From a virus: 62,018 nt of DNA. Position numbers and translations under genes: made by a program. Position 1 is the stretch's first letter. Each line of letters begins with the position of its first letter. Where the stretch lies: positions 1 through 62,018 of the IMG/VR virus record IMGVR_UViG_3300035228_000644; one strand, written 5' to 3'. The notes beneath the pieces were generated by a model. The model searched no databases. It was not told the origin of the DNA and saw only the letters and a program-made list of their open reading frames with translations. Shown here piece after piece: positions 48,301 through 57,223 of the stretch.

Positions 48301-50258
48301 ACTGCATACCCAGTACCAGGGGCATTGACAGTTACTGCAGTAACAACACCTGCTGACGCGGTAATATCTACAGTTAGACTAGAACCCCCACCACCAGTTG
48401 TAGCAATACCTGTAGCAGTTGTATATCCAGTACCACCAACAATAGTGTCTAGAGTAAGAACATCACCAGATGTCTGGTCAATATTAACTGTAGAGGACTC
48501 AATAGGTCGAGAATCATTTAAAATCCAATTTGCGCCAAATCTAATGTTACTAGATCCATCTTTACCAAAGGAAGATTTTGCATCAGTTAATTTGTAACTG
48601 TGTGCTGCTTCCAGAGTACCAACGTCTCTACCATTGATATCAAGGATTTCACCATTAGAGAAAACACCAGTCACATGCTCAAGATAAATGTAATGTGACC
48701 CATTACCAGTATCCGCAATATATCCTGTAGCACCAGATGTTTTACCAGTAACTCTAGTTCCAGAAACATATGGAGTAACTGCATTAGCGATGTTTAACAC
48801 CGTAAACATCTGAGCATCAAAGAACCAAAGATCATAAACACCATCAGCAATTGTCGGTTCGATTCCGAACGGTGATGTTGCTGCTAAAGCAGTGCTAGAT
48901 TTTTGTAATTGAATAACTCTACATCTACCGATTCTATTAGCACCAGATTTTACTGCATTAGTTACATTTGGTTGCCAATCGTCATATAGATCAAGAATCT
49001 GATATGCATCACTTACACCATCACCAGAAACTTCTGGCCATCCATATACATCATAGACTTTAATAAAGTTACCAAGATTGAAGTTGACAATACCATTCTG
49101 GCGTTTCTCAAAATCTCTTGGTTTATCTACATCAACATACTGAGGTGAAATAAACTCACTTCTATAACCTCTAATATATGCCTTACCAGGACTAACTTCA
49201 ATCGCTAATTTACTATCGGTTGCTTCAAATCCTTGAGCAGATGTTTGTCCCTGTTGATAAACACCATTATTAAATCCATCATTAAGATGCTCACGCATCG
49301 TAACATCAAATGTGTCAATTACATAATCACCAGACTCCTCGTAAGTACGACGAGCCATAGATTTTTCCAACTCACTATATTCAGTTCTTTCAACAAAACT
49401 TTCAATTCTACTATTATTAATTCTTAGTAATTCAATAAAATTCTTATCTGCTTCATCTGTAATCAGTCTCTTAACAAACTGAGTTTGAATCTTGAATCTA
49501 TGGGCACCTGGGGCAGAGTAATTGGAAGTTCCTGCAGCATTATCATTTAGAGATTCGTCATCTTCTGGAGTAACAATAGACTCAAGAATATCGAGACCAA
49601 CCCTATAAGAAGGAGTGTTGGTATACTGATCAAGAATAATATAAGAAGATGGCACATTTACAAAATGACCACGGATATAGTATACACCCTCACTAATATA
49701 GGCAGTAGATCCAATTGCAGTGGCATTAACAGGAAGGAGTTGTGCAAAGGGAGTACCAATTTCAATCAAAGTTGAACCAAAAGTAATCTCACTATCCGTA
49801 ATCAACTGTTCATTAATCTGAAACGTCTTTAGACCTGTTGCAGATGTTGTATCTCCAGAATCAATATACTTAACATATAAAGTGATATAACTTCTTTCCG
49901 ATTCCGTAGAAGAGATACTGTATAGAACTTTTGCTCTAACACCTGTGGTCAGTCCTTCAATAATAGTTCCTGTTAATTGACTTCTATAAGTCTCAACATC
50001 ACTACCTAAAAAAGATTCTTGTAGTAGAACTGCCTGAACATCCAAGTCATAACCCACTTGACCAGGAATGACCATCGCTCCATCTTTGAACAGATGAGTT
50101 CCGACAGACTCTACTTGATTTTGCAGAATACTCTGCATCGTGCTAAGTTCTCTCGCCTGAATTGGAAATCCAGGTCGGAATAGCACCCTATAAAAATTAT
50201 TATCCTTATCGAAGTCGTCGTAATAAGGGGTGACGTTTAGATTTGTGTTTTGTGCCAT
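42399..50258 (-). CDS. giant baseplate/fibre-type virion protein, DUF4815-like
   Basis: 2619 aa. The N-terminus NVTPYYDDFDKDNNFYRVLF, then IQARELSTMQSILQNQ and GAMVIPGQV is the DUF4815 tail-protein start known in T4-like cyanophages. The body (residues about 600-760) holds several GGxGYxxxxGIATTGGGG-type beta modules and five or more TSGA modules (near 505, 1085, 1735 and 2125). A polar Arg-rich zone around 1560-1640 (RRQGLFYLHNRETFRV) and a C-terminal beta domain follow. By position between gp8 and gp13, and by size, it may correspond to the T4 gp9/gp10 to short-fibre region; orthology is not shown. Its ATG shares one base with the gp8 stop. Confidence 0.85.
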   Translation of the reverse strand: MAQNTNLNVTPYYDDFDKDNNFYRVLFRPGFPIQARELSTMQSILQNQVESVGTHLFKDGAMVIPGQVGYDLDVQAVLLQESFLGSDVETYRSQLTGTIIEGLTTGVRAKVLYSISSTESERSYITLYVKYIDSGDTTSATGLKTFQINEQLITDSEITFGSTLIEIGTPFAQLLPVNATAIGSTAYISEGVYYIRGHFVNVPSSYIILDQYTNTPSYRVGLDILESIVTPEDDESLNDNAAGTSNYSAPGAHRFKIQTQFVKRLITDEADKNFIELLRINNSRIESFVERTEYSELEKSMARRTYEESGDYVIDTFDVTMREHLNDGFNNGVYQQGQTSAQGFEATDSKLAIEVSPGKAYIRGYRSEFISPQYVDVDKPRDFEKRQNGIVNFNLGNFIKVYDVYGWPEVSGDGVSDAYQILDLYDDWQPNVTNAVKSGANRIGRCRVIQLQKSSTALAATSPFGIEPTIADGVYDLWFFDAQMFTVLNIANAVTPYVSGTRVTGKTSGATGYIADTGNGSHYIYLEHVTGVFSNGEILDINGRDVGTLEAAHSYKLTDAKSSFGKDGSSNIRFGANWILNDSRPIESSTVNIDQTSGDVLTLDTIVGGTGYTTATGIATTGGGGSSLTVDITASAGVVTAVTVNAPGTGYAVDETITIANANASGINTIDTISAADGSRTAGTYTIGASDYSTGASGSAATFSIVVDGSGAATVTITNDGTGFIVNETITVADAQLGSGGGAALTFDVATIHGNSATFDVATAGTNDITGFRTRFEKDLRPGDVVTPTLSDLEGTNTHRILRVDPAAIATTAINKKSTVPSSSEIFDFANQVARIDSTLKVGTVNDGQYGELVRLRPFIFQKDYQNGELSFDLPEDTMKSLDDESFFVYRNFASKTVTTGAITLTLPESESFGALSGDNYILTIIANGGSVVYSNGQNVDLDAEVDIGALTVTFGSGNQSISIDGLGSVATITLTALVSKNTVSKKIKTASKMKALKVFKSEEDLVQQPTGLIYSSLYGTRVQDQDVSFGINDVYKVHAIYESFDENDASSPYVVLTESVFFAASTLIIGKTSGARGRVISFSNSDLKLYYVGLNEIPFITGETVNGFNSAGTAVTGIIDDSENSTFVGSKVITDQFTLESGQRTNFYDVSKLVRLPSTVAPTRRLLVIFDYLSHEASGDYFSAESYSGISYKEIPNYKLDGSIKYIRDQIDLRPAVQELRNGSGTVSAPFFVNCTTFDFVSRVFSTAGGSGGATIFDIMEVDSSFRCDYSWYLPRIDKLYLSHDGKLIVTKGVSGYFLIPPPKVENAMLLASIEYKPFVFDPERDVLISTEVIKRYTMKDIGDLETRLTHVEYYTSLSLLESQAENTKTYDENGFDRLKNGYVVDDFTDHTTGAVFSPDYKCSLDFKEGQLRAQHYTTNVALQYNAAESTNIVKTEGNVLMLPYDDVAIVTQPYASRTENVNPFNVFTFIGRIDLTPASDDWIDTDRMPARVENIEGDFSSVSEDMQVDQDGFAPIQWGSWQTNWTGETLLSSTQTTSASGTYGVGRQLGRAGHGQRRQGLFYLHNRETFRVVNNQARQGVRTRVVPKIERRSLGDTVLSRSAIPWIRSRNIGFNVDRMKPRTRMYAFFDGVNVSTYITPKVIEIIKNSTTDARTNETPFVVGETVIGSNSGAQLKVVAPDDGLKTNPYGKGTEVLPTSYSSQTAYLNHDITAISETVSPDYFGNIQVGELLTGQTSGAVAVVQDRRLLTDNVGNLQGCLFIPSPKNDANPRWATGTRTFRFTTSEENSKAPGTVDSSADTTYAATGTLQTVQENVLAVRNAELVRDTVSEDRVVQTTRVEERQIGWYDPLAQSFIVEEEGGMFLSGVDVFFNTKDTNIPISMQIRTMENGYPTKTILPFSDVTITPDTIDISTSAAVPTRFTFRAPVYIKASVEYCFVLLSDSNEYQVWISRMGDVDVTGTRTISEQPYAGVLFKSQNASTWTADQYEDLKFTIYRADFTSTTGTVVLNNTPQGRGNNGIHRLIDNPIQTIKPKLVLSAGLANNQYTFSQGARLLQQTSNAQATVVSSTTSGSVIDKITVNDVSGNWLQGTTTTFLIRSSEALATMVVGSATGTLEVGDIVTGATSGSVGIVKTWNGSNALVLHYITGAFTDTESISETGGWTGTVTSCLESGDSFGAYLSSAPNYANDEQEILVYHRNHGMHSRQNNVKIEGVVSEISPSSLTSALAAAATSLSATDSSTFHQVVNGAAVSDANPGYVKIDNEIIKYSAISSDGKTITVATSGRGSNGTVDVTHASGAIVECYNLDGIPLIDINKTHTSLECPWMDTYMLQMAGVANSGIRAGGNRVFATQNTQFETLTPTISVMNMPETTITSRINTTTGTSVGDGGGEGGSTPRDQNSFVNDGSYQTITINDLNFFPNPKLVCSEVNELAKLDGQKSLTMAIDLSTTKSTLSPVVDLDRCSLITTSNRINNWPGGPSPYGQQGQIDRTQDVSTLPFGDQNDCVYITRLARLIRESRSLRVDFQMSRPPEAEVRIYYRAFSTGTNDDINSLGWTMMPLPLQYDASASEEILWKDYYYEVSGLNFNAFQLKIVMKSTSQARIPLIADLRAIALAT

Positions 50259-51790
50259 TAGAACTCGATTACGATTTTGATGTCTTCTACTTGGTCGTTT
50301 GCACGACTAATTGCTCTTCTGTTATCTATATAAACAACCTGACCACTATTTGGTTCAATCTCGGCTTTTGCAAATCCGTTATTAAATCTCATACCCAAGT
50401 CATATTCAGTGTTGTTAATAGTTCTAGAAGAAGAATTTGGTACTGCGGGAAAGTTTACATCTGGTTGACCTGATGCACCAGAAGTTGCTCCACTAATTAC
50501 ATTGGAACCGTCAAACTCATTTTGTGTGCCCGTAACTTCAGGGAAAATTCCATCAACAGAGTTCTGGTAATATTTTAGAACTTTTGTTATTGCATTCCAA
50601 GAAATAACACGACCGCGAGCAGTAACGTTTGTTCCACCAACAACTCTGGTTTGAGTAATAATTTCGTCAGGAACATAGTTCCCTTGGAAAATTGGTGAAA
50701 AAATAACTGCTTTAGTTGCAGATACCGTTAGATCTGAGATGAGTTCTGCTGTTCCAAACTTAAGAGGATTTGTTACAAGACCAATACGACGATAGTCATT
50801 ATCAATAGGGAAATCACCAGCACCTTCATCATATGATAGTTTAGCGTTGATCATGACGCGAAAAGCACCAATTTCAACAGCAGAATCATTACCATGTCCA
50901 TTTGGTGGAGGGATGATAACATCAACTTCTCCACTAGTTCCTGTTCCAATACCAGTGATAGAACCAATACTGATTTGACCGAATGTATACCCAGTACCAC
51001 CAGAAGTAACTGTGGCTGATGTGATCTTACCACCATCAACAACGATGGAAACACGACCGCCAGCACCGTCACCATTGATAGCAACGTTATCATAAGTTCC
51101 GTTGTTATAACCAGAACCAGATGAGTTAATTACAACAGTGTCAATTTCACCACCAACTGCATTTGTTTTTACCGCGTCATTGGTAAAGACGGGCATGTAA
51201 TCGTTGGAGAAAAACTTAAGAACCGAAGCAACTGGAATAGTGTACATATACTTCCAACGATATCCATCGCCAGTAGTAATAATACTGGTGGAAGTACCAG
51301 TAGGTTCAACAGTAGAAGGTTTTCCATTAGGATCAGAAGGAGATGTTCCGTTGTAGATACACTTATATACTTGATATTGTGAATTTACAACATAAAAATC
51401 TGCATCATATAGTTTAGTAGCACCAGAGGAGGCAGTCTTACTAGGAGAATAGTCGTGACGATACATATCGTAGGTAAAACCTAAACCACCAGTGGTTTGT
51501 TCGGGAGATACCCAATCAATACGTCGACAAACCTGAATAGTGTCCGCAGCAAGGACTCTCTTCAGGGAAATCATATCATCATATGAATTAGAAAACTCCG
51601 AGAAGGAGTCGACTGCTTGAGGGGGAGAATTTTCATTATCCCAAGACTGAGGTCTTCCAATGAAAACATAAAGTCTATCACGATTAGATCCTGCTAAAGA
51701 ATCCGATTCAGTCGCATTGGGACCTTCAAGTGCCTTGATGAATTTCCTCGATGAGAAAATTCTAAATTGATCAGTTAGTAGGGCTGCCAT
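50258..51790 (-). CDS. 8: baseplate wedge protein gp8
   Basis: 510 aa (T4 gp8: 334). The first 200 residues match the cyanophage gp8 type: LLTDQFRIFSSRKFIKAL, RLYVFIGRPQSWDNENSPPQ, SLKRVLAADTIQVCRRIDW, then FYVVNSQYQVYKCIYNG and GYRWKYMYTIPVAS. After residue 210 there are two GGxGY-type modules and a TSGA module, i.e. the added length is modular. It has a late promoter at 51820-51827 and is followed directly by the giant DUF4815-like gene. Confidence 0.92.
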   Translation of the reverse strand: MAALLTDQFRIFSSRKFIKALEGPNATESDSLAGSNRDRLYVFIGRPQSWDNENSPPQAVDSFSEFSNSYDDMISLKRVLAADTIQVCRRIDWVSPEQTTGGLGFTYDMYRHDYSPSKTASSGATKLYDADFYVVNSQYQVYKCIYNGTSPSDPNGKPSTVEPTGTSTSIITTGDGYRWKYMYTIPVASVLKFFSNDYMPVFTNDAVKTNAVGGEIDTVVINSSGSGYNNGTYDNVAINGDGAGGRVSIVVDGGKITSATVTSGGTGYTFGQISIGSITGIGTGTSGEVDVIIPPPNGHGNDSAVEIGAFRVMINAKLSYDEGAGDFPIDNDYRRIGLVTNPLKFGTAELISDLTVSATKAVIFSPIFQGNYVPDEIITQTRVVGGTNVTARGRVISWNAITKVLKYYQNSVDGIFPEVTGTQNEFDGSNVISGATSGASGQPDVNFPAVPNSSSRTINNTEYDLGMRFNNGFAKAEIEPNSGQVVYIDNRRAISRANDQVEDIKIVIEF

Positions 51791-51819
51791 TTCCTAGGGG
51801 TACTATTATCCTTCTTGTT

Positions 51820-51827
51820 TATTTATG
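51820..51827 (-). promoter_or_regulatory. late promoter CATAAATA before gp8
   Basis: CATAAATA on the minus strand 30 bases before the gp8 ATG. Confidence 0.6.
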
Positions 51828-51831
51828 AAGG

Positions 51832-54800
51832 TTACGAACGAGCATTAGATATGTATTCAATGCTCTTGATTCTATAAGATGCTCCACTATTACCAAGGAT
51901 CTTTTCACCACCCATAATTGCGTATCCACTAGCACCTGAACCTGTAGTATCTCCACCAGCATTTGTGAATGTAATTGTTGGATGTAAGTTATATGTCCCA
52001 TCAATAGTTTGTGGAATACCATATCCACCATTAGTTAATGTAATGGTGGATACCTGGTCTCCTGCTGTAGTCATAACTACAGTTCCAACCGCTTGTATAT
52101 CTCCAGTATTCTCAATGGCGATTGTTGGTGATGCTGTGTAGTTTGTTCCAGGATTTTGAATATACACATCAACAATAGTGCTTTTCTCTGAGAATTGATA
52201 TAGATAACCTGCCTCACCTACAGCAACATTCCCAGTATTAAATGGAATGATAGATTGAACTTGAAGAATATTTGTGTTTGGATTCCAAGAAACAACGGTT
52301 CCCTTAATACCAGAGACTTCTCCAGTTACAACTTCATTGACGCTATAGTTTTGTCCATTACCAAATGAAGGGTCTACAGTAATGTTGACTAGAGCAGTAT
52401 GATCAGTTCCTTCATTAAGACCGCCTGCTGTAGAGATAGCAGCATATCTAAATGGCACATTTGCGTCCTTAATAGCATCTCCAACTTGGAATAGTGTTGT
52501 ATTTGTACCACCTTGTGTTTCCTCAATACCATAAAGTGAATTATAAATTCCACCCTCTAGATTGATTTGATTGGCATAGTCTGTTGCTGTATTTACCAAA
52601 TCGGGAATACCATCCCCAGCGCCAGACTGTTCGTCATCATCTTCAAATTTCTTATCTGTTATAGATGAAATTGGTGTGGTCAATAAAGTAATTGAAGATC
52701 CCAATTCAACTAAAAGCACATGAGGTTCCTGCCCAAACGAGGTACTATTTGCAACTCCTGCATCAAATTGAACTGTTGCATCCTCTGTAGAAGGAATACC
52801 ACCATCAATGAATGCAAGTTCATCAATTTCAAAAACAAGTAATAATTCTCTAGTAGATGCATTCCAATCATATACTTTAGCAATTTTATTTGATGCGCTC
52901 TCAACTCTACGAATAAGTCTATCGCCAATATTAAATTTATAAGTTGAAACACCAAACTGATCATTTTGAGCAGCATCTAATATAACTCTTTGGTCATAAT
53001 TAAAATTAACTCCACGAGTAAGACCTGAAAACTTTTCATCAGTTTTTGAAGTGTATGCAATAGTCTCATAATCAAGAATAAATTCTCCAGATCCTGGAAA
53101 AGCAGTAGTTGATTTTACATAAATTTCAGAGTCATCTGGAGCAACATCTTTTGACAATCCAGTCAAGAAAATCGTTGAACTATTATTAGATTGACGAGAT
53201 CGTGTTTTACGTTTTAGATTAACTAATCGAGTAAAGATAACATTAGGTGAAGATGTATATCCATCACCCTGATCGGTGACAGTGATACCTGATATTTGAC
53301 CTTGGTTAATTGTGGCAACTGCTTTTGCACCAATACCACCACCACCAGTCAAGAGAATGAATGGAGGTTCTTGATAGAATTCACCAGGATCTGCAATACC
53401 AATTGTTGTTACTTTACCAGTGATGTCAATCTTAGCAGCACCTTTAGCGTCCTGTCCTCCACCACCTTCAAAAATTACTGTAGGTGCTGTAGAATAACTT
53501 CTTCCAGGATTTAAGAGTGTAAGACCAGTTACTGTTTGTACTGTAGGTGTTCCTGTTGCACCAGATCCTTCACCACCTAATATCTTCGCCTTTGCCGATC
53601 CAAAGTAGTTATCACCACTTCTTGACATCTTAATGTAAGAAACGCTACCAGTATCATCTAAAACAACTTCTCCTGCCGCCCCATCAGGGAATGTAGTTGG
53701 GAGAGTGGGAACAACGTCACCTTCAAATATTGGAGTTCCATAATACTTAGGACCGATAGCATATGGATATACAGGATTTCCACTACCATCTTCAGTCATA
53801 AAGTATGCATATGTCCCATTTGGATACTCTGGTGTTACAGCAAACTTACCATTAAACTCATCCAATGTTCCAACACTAGAATCGTAAATGTAATCCTGAA
53901 TAAGATCCCCCAATACATAACCAGTTTGAACTGTTCTAACTCCCGAAGTTGATGCAGGATAAGCAAAAACATATAAAGTTGTTGGTGCTGATACAGGAAC
54001 TGTGAATCTTAATTCTCTAGAAGTTGCTGCATTAAATCCAGAAATATATGATGTGAAATCGGTTACTTGAGATCCATCAAGATAATATTCGACACCTAAA
54101 GAATACAAATATGAAGTGTTTCCAATATCTGATGGATTTCCTGTTGAGTGCCACCCAGTCTCGGTTTCAGATAATAGTAGAAACTGAGTATCATTGGAAG
54201 AATTATTTTGGTTAAAAATATAAGTTTTACCCCTATCAAGACTCAAGAAATTAGGTCTTACTCCATCAAATAAGAATTCGTTATTTGATACAGTTACCGC
54301 ATATGTGACGGTAGATACTGTATTTACATCTTCTCTTGGTCCAGGTAATTCTGCTGTAGTTCTAACACGGAAAGAAGATACCTCTCTTACAGCATTACCA
54401 CTTGAATTGTATCCATAAGGTCCATAAATGGGATAACCATCATACGACATGCCAAGAATTTTGGAATGCCCGTCAAGGTGACGACTATAATCTAAAGTTC
54501 CTCCTGTGCCAAAATAATCTTCAACATAATAATTGTTTATTGTAGTTTCAGCACTGACATCGGTATCGATACTAATATAACCCTCATTACCATCATAACC
54601 AGACATATTGCCATGGTTCTTACAGAAATAATAAATTCTACTAGTTTCATCAGGATTCATTATAAGAAGAGGAGCATATTCATCTTCATAGTCTGCTGCT
54701 GGTGCTGCAGATGATCCTGTGCTTTGATAATACAAAGTTCCAGGTGAAATATTATGGATTCCATCAGCAGTTGTACTAAACTGTATTGGATGTCCTATAC

Positions 54801-55977
54801 CTTGAGTATTGGATGAATCTGACTGATTGAATTTAATTAAATAATTTTGCTTTACTGTAATATTATCGGGTGCCAAATAATATTGACCAGGAGAAAAGGG
54901 ACCAAACTTTGCAGCATCAACTCCAAAATCAATATAGTAAAGATTCAGGGAAACTGGTGGTGAAGTAATTGTGAATGTAAATCCATTAGAACCCAAACAT
55001 CTATCATTTTCAGCAAAAACTTGTGCAGTGGAAACTGATCTAAGATAAATTCTAGTGATATTATTTAAACCATCTCTAGCAATTTTTGCAACCTCCCCTC
55101 TTGCAGTACCACCAATTTCATCAACTATTCTACCAATACTAATATTTCCTAATGTTTCATCAACATTAGAAACATCTAGCATAATATTTCCATATTCAAC
55201 CTTAACATTCCAAGTATATTGTTTTAGTTTACCCCACTCAAATACACCATTTGCTGTAGAAAATTCATCAATAACTTTACTAGATTGATAATATCTTACA
55301 TTCCCCTCAGTTACTGTATCATAAACAGTATTAGATTTTATATAGTCATACTTTACAGAATCAATAGCAAAATTAGTCGGTGCATTGCCTGCAGTACCCC
55401 ATTCAGGAGTATGGAGTAAACCACCATTTGCAAGAATTCCTAAAACTTTATCATTCTGTTCCGTTCGGATTCCTGCGTCAGGAGCATCTTTACCACCACG
55501 GTAAATAAATGTTTGATCAAAATTTCTATCTACTAATGGTCCTCCAGATGGAATTGATTCCGTTTGAGTCCAGGTTGGTTTAGGATCATTATCGGATACA
55601 ATACGAAGTCTATCTGTATCAACAGTAAATGTTCCAATGGTAGGTGAGTTTGGATGAGACTGCCAAATTTTATTTACATTAAAAGATGAAATTACGTTTG
55701 GTGTTTCTTGCTCAGGAAAAAATCTCAATCTTAGTGGATCATACCCATTTCCCCTTTCTAAAACTCTAACATGTGTAATCCTACCAGATGCACTATCAAC
55801 AATAGGATACAAAAGTGCTTCTTGGTCGGGAGTTCCACAACCAGTTACAGTTAAACGAGGAGGATCTGATTGTGAATAACCAGATCCACCATCCACTACT
55901 CTTATCGCACGAACACCGAAAATCTCATCAAAGATTGGTTCGATGACAGCACCAGATCCAGGAACAGTTCTTGTCAT
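51832..55977 (-). CDS. virion protein with cupredoxin-like and YHYH domains
   Basis: 1381 aa. N-terminus VPGSGAVIEPIFDEIFGVRAIRV and a GGSGYSQSDPPR module (residues 37-60). Residues about 363-459 form a cupredoxin-like domain ending FCKNHGNMSGY (Cys-x2-His-x2-Met). A YHYH-type domain follows at about 490-525 (RHLDGHSKILGMSYDGYPIYGPYGY). A second cupredoxin-like, but Cys-less, domain covers about 560-680. Then come six GGxGY-type segments at about 770-920, and a C-terminal part with a TSGA-like (SGIKGTVVSWNP) module. Baseplate or tail-spike protein by context; metal binding is inferred from ligands only. Confidence 0.85.
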   Translation of the reverse strand: MTRTVPGSGAVIEPIFDEIFGVRAIRVVDGGSGYSQSDPPRLTVTGCGTPDQEALLYPIVDSASGRITHVRVLERGNGYDPLRLRFFPEQETPNVISSFNVNKIWQSHPNSPTIGTFTVDTDRLRIVSDNDPKPTWTQTESIPSGGPLVDRNFDQTFIYRGGKDAPDAGIRTEQNDKVLGILANGGLLHTPEWGTAGNAPTNFAIDSVKYDYIKSNTVYDTVTEGNVRYYQSSKVIDEFSTANGVFEWGKLKQYTWNVKVEYGNIMLDVSNVDETLGNISIGRIVDEIGGTARGEVAKIARDGLNNITRIYLRSVSTAQVFAENDRCLGSNGFTFTITSPPVSLNLYYIDFGVDAAKFGPFSPGQYYLAPDNITVKQNYLIKFNQSDSSNTQGIGHPIQFSTTADGIHNISPGTLYYQSTGSSAAPAADYEDEYAPLLIMNPDETSRIYYFCKNHGNMSGYDGNEGYISIDTDVSAETTINNYYVEDYFGTGGTLDYSRHLDGHSKILGMSYDGYPIYGPYGYNSSGNAVREVSSFRVRTTAELPGPREDVNTVSTVTYAVTVSNNEFLFDGVRPNFLSLDRGKTYIFNQNNSSNDTQFLLLSETETGWHSTGNPSDIGNTSYLYSLGVEYYLDGSQVTDFTSYISGFNAATSRELRFTVPVSAPTTLYVFAYPASTSGVRTVQTGYVLGDLIQDYIYDSSVGTLDEFNGKFAVTPEYPNGTYAYFMTEDGSGNPVYPYAIGPKYYGTPIFEGDVVPTLPTTFPDGAAGEVVLDDTGSVSYIKMSRSGDNYFGSAKAKILGGEGSGATGTPTVQTVTGLTLLNPGRSYSTAPTVIFEGGGGQDAKGAAKIDITGKVTTIGIADPGEFYQEPPFILLTGGGGIGAKAVATINQGQISGITVTDQGDGYTSSPNVIFTRLVNLKRKTRSRQSNNSSTIFLTGLSKDVAPDDSEIYVKSTTAFPGSGEFILDYETIAYTSKTDEKFSGLTRGVNFNYDQRVILDAAQNDQFGVSTYKFNIGDRLIRRVESASNKIAKVYDWNASTRELLLVFEIDELAFIDGGIPSTEDATVQFDAGVANSTSFGQEPHVLLVELGSSITLLTTPISSITDKKFEDDDEQSGAGDGIPDLVNTATDYANQINLEGGIYNSLYGIEETQGGTNTTLFQVGDAIKDANVPFRYAAISTAGGLNEGTDHTALVNITVDPSFGNGQNYSVNEVVTGEVSGIKGTVVSWNPNTNILQVQSIIPFNTGNVAVGEAGYLYQFSEKSTIVDVYIQNPGTNYTASPTIAIENTGDIQAVGTVVMTTAGDQVSTITLTNGGYGIPQTIDGTYNLHPTITFTNAGGDTTGSGASGYAIMGGEKILGNSGASYRIKSIEYISNARS

Positions 55978-55982
55978 TTATA

Positions 55983-57203
55983 TCAAACGATAACGTTAAT
56001 AGTGCCATTCATCTGTGCATGAATGGTGCATTGATAATAAAGAGTACTTGGAGCATCCATTGGGATTGTAAAGTACAATACCGAAGTTCCACTACCAGTT
56101 TGACCTGTAGTGTATGGAGTTCCTGTTAATCCCTGACTACTTTGAAGTCTAAATGGGTGGGATCCCCCATTTGTACTATTGTCAAAGGCGTATGTCATTC
56201 CTCTCATCACATAGAGAGTGGGATCACTTGTGACTCCAGAAAATCCAGGACCATTGAATGTAAAATTACTTGCCCCATCTGCACCCAGTTCCCACCAAGT
56301 AAGTGGACTACGAGTCACAACCCAATCAGTTCCATTCCAATATAAAGAATCACCTTGAGTAATACCAGTAACATCAGTATCAGTTAATGCGGCAAGAGTT
56401 GTAGTAAGAGTACCATTGAAGTTTACAGTTACAGTATCACCAACAACTGCTGTAGTGATATTAGTACCACCAGTAATTGTTAATGTATCTGAAGAAGTAT
56501 TAGCAGTTGTACTTCCAGTATCTGCCGCAATACTAGCAAAGATATTCTGTTCTCCTGCACCAGCTACATCATCAGCAGGAACAAAATTAGTTCCATTCCA
56601 CTTCAGTACTTGGTTAGTTGTAGGAGCGGCAGTTGTAATATCGACATCAGACAGAGCATCAATCCCAGAATACTCAGTAAGAAGTTTTGCTCTAGTATCA
56701 CCAATACCACCAGAAGTGATGTTCATATTTACATATGGATTATCATCACCATCAACTGTAAAGAAATAACCAGGTGTAGATGCTGCAGTAGGAGCATTAC
56801 CTAATGTAGTATATTCATTTTTGTAGGAAATTGTCGATCCTACACTAACACCTCCAGTAGCACCATCAAAAATAGTGGTTAGACTTCCAGTAGTAATTCT
56901 AACGTCCCCCGTTCCATTTGGAGCAAGAGTAATATCACCATCAGATGATGAAATAATAGAATTACCAGAAACGTCTAATGCAGATGTTAATGCATTGAAA
57001 TTACCAGGAGAAAATTCAGATCCATCATATTTTAAAACTTGACCCACTGCAGGATTTAATACAGAGATGCCCAAAGCAGACCCATTACCAATGGCGGTAT
57101 ATAGTTCATTAAAATTATCATTAATTTTGTCACCGCCACTCCTTAGAGTATCACCTGTATTGTCATTGGCAACTGTGCCAATGTTTAGGGATTGTTTAGA
57201 CAT
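55983..57203 (-). CDS. tail fibre-type protein ending in a plastocyanin-like domain
   Basis: 406 aa. The N-terminus (NIGTVANDNTGDTLRSGG, then INDNFNELYTAI) is the common phage tail-fibre opening. The middle is Thr/Ser/Gly-rich repeat sequence (LTLAPNGTG and ATDTxxTGI forms). The last 100 residues are cupredoxin-like: FTFNGPGFSG, RGMTYAFDNSTNGG, SHPFRLQSS and the end YYQCTIHAQMNGTINV with His, Cys, His, Met in type-1 copper order (CxxHxxM). It has a late promoter and lies between the two giant genes. Confidence 0.83.
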   Translation of the reverse strand: MSKQSLNIGTVANDNTGDTLRSGGDKINDNFNELYTAIGNGSALGISVLNPAVGQVLKYDGSEFSPGNFNALTSALDVSGNSIISSSDGDITLAPNGTGDVRITTGSLTTIFDGATGGVSVGSTISYKNEYTTLGNAPTAASTPGYFFTVDGDDNPYVNMNITSGGIGDTRAKLLTEYSGIDALSDVDITTAAPTTNQVLKWNGTNFVPADDVAGAGEQNIFASIAADTGSTTANTSSDTLTITGGTNITTAVVGDTVTVNFNGTLTTTLAALTDTDVTGITQGDSLYWNGTDWVVTRSPLTWWELGADGASNFTFNGPGFSGVTSDPTLYVMRGMTYAFDNSTNGGSHPFRLQSSQGLTGTPYTTGQTGSGTSVLYFTIPMDAPSTLYYQCTIHAQMNGTINVIV

Positions 57204-57223
57204 TACTCGCTACAATTTTTAGT

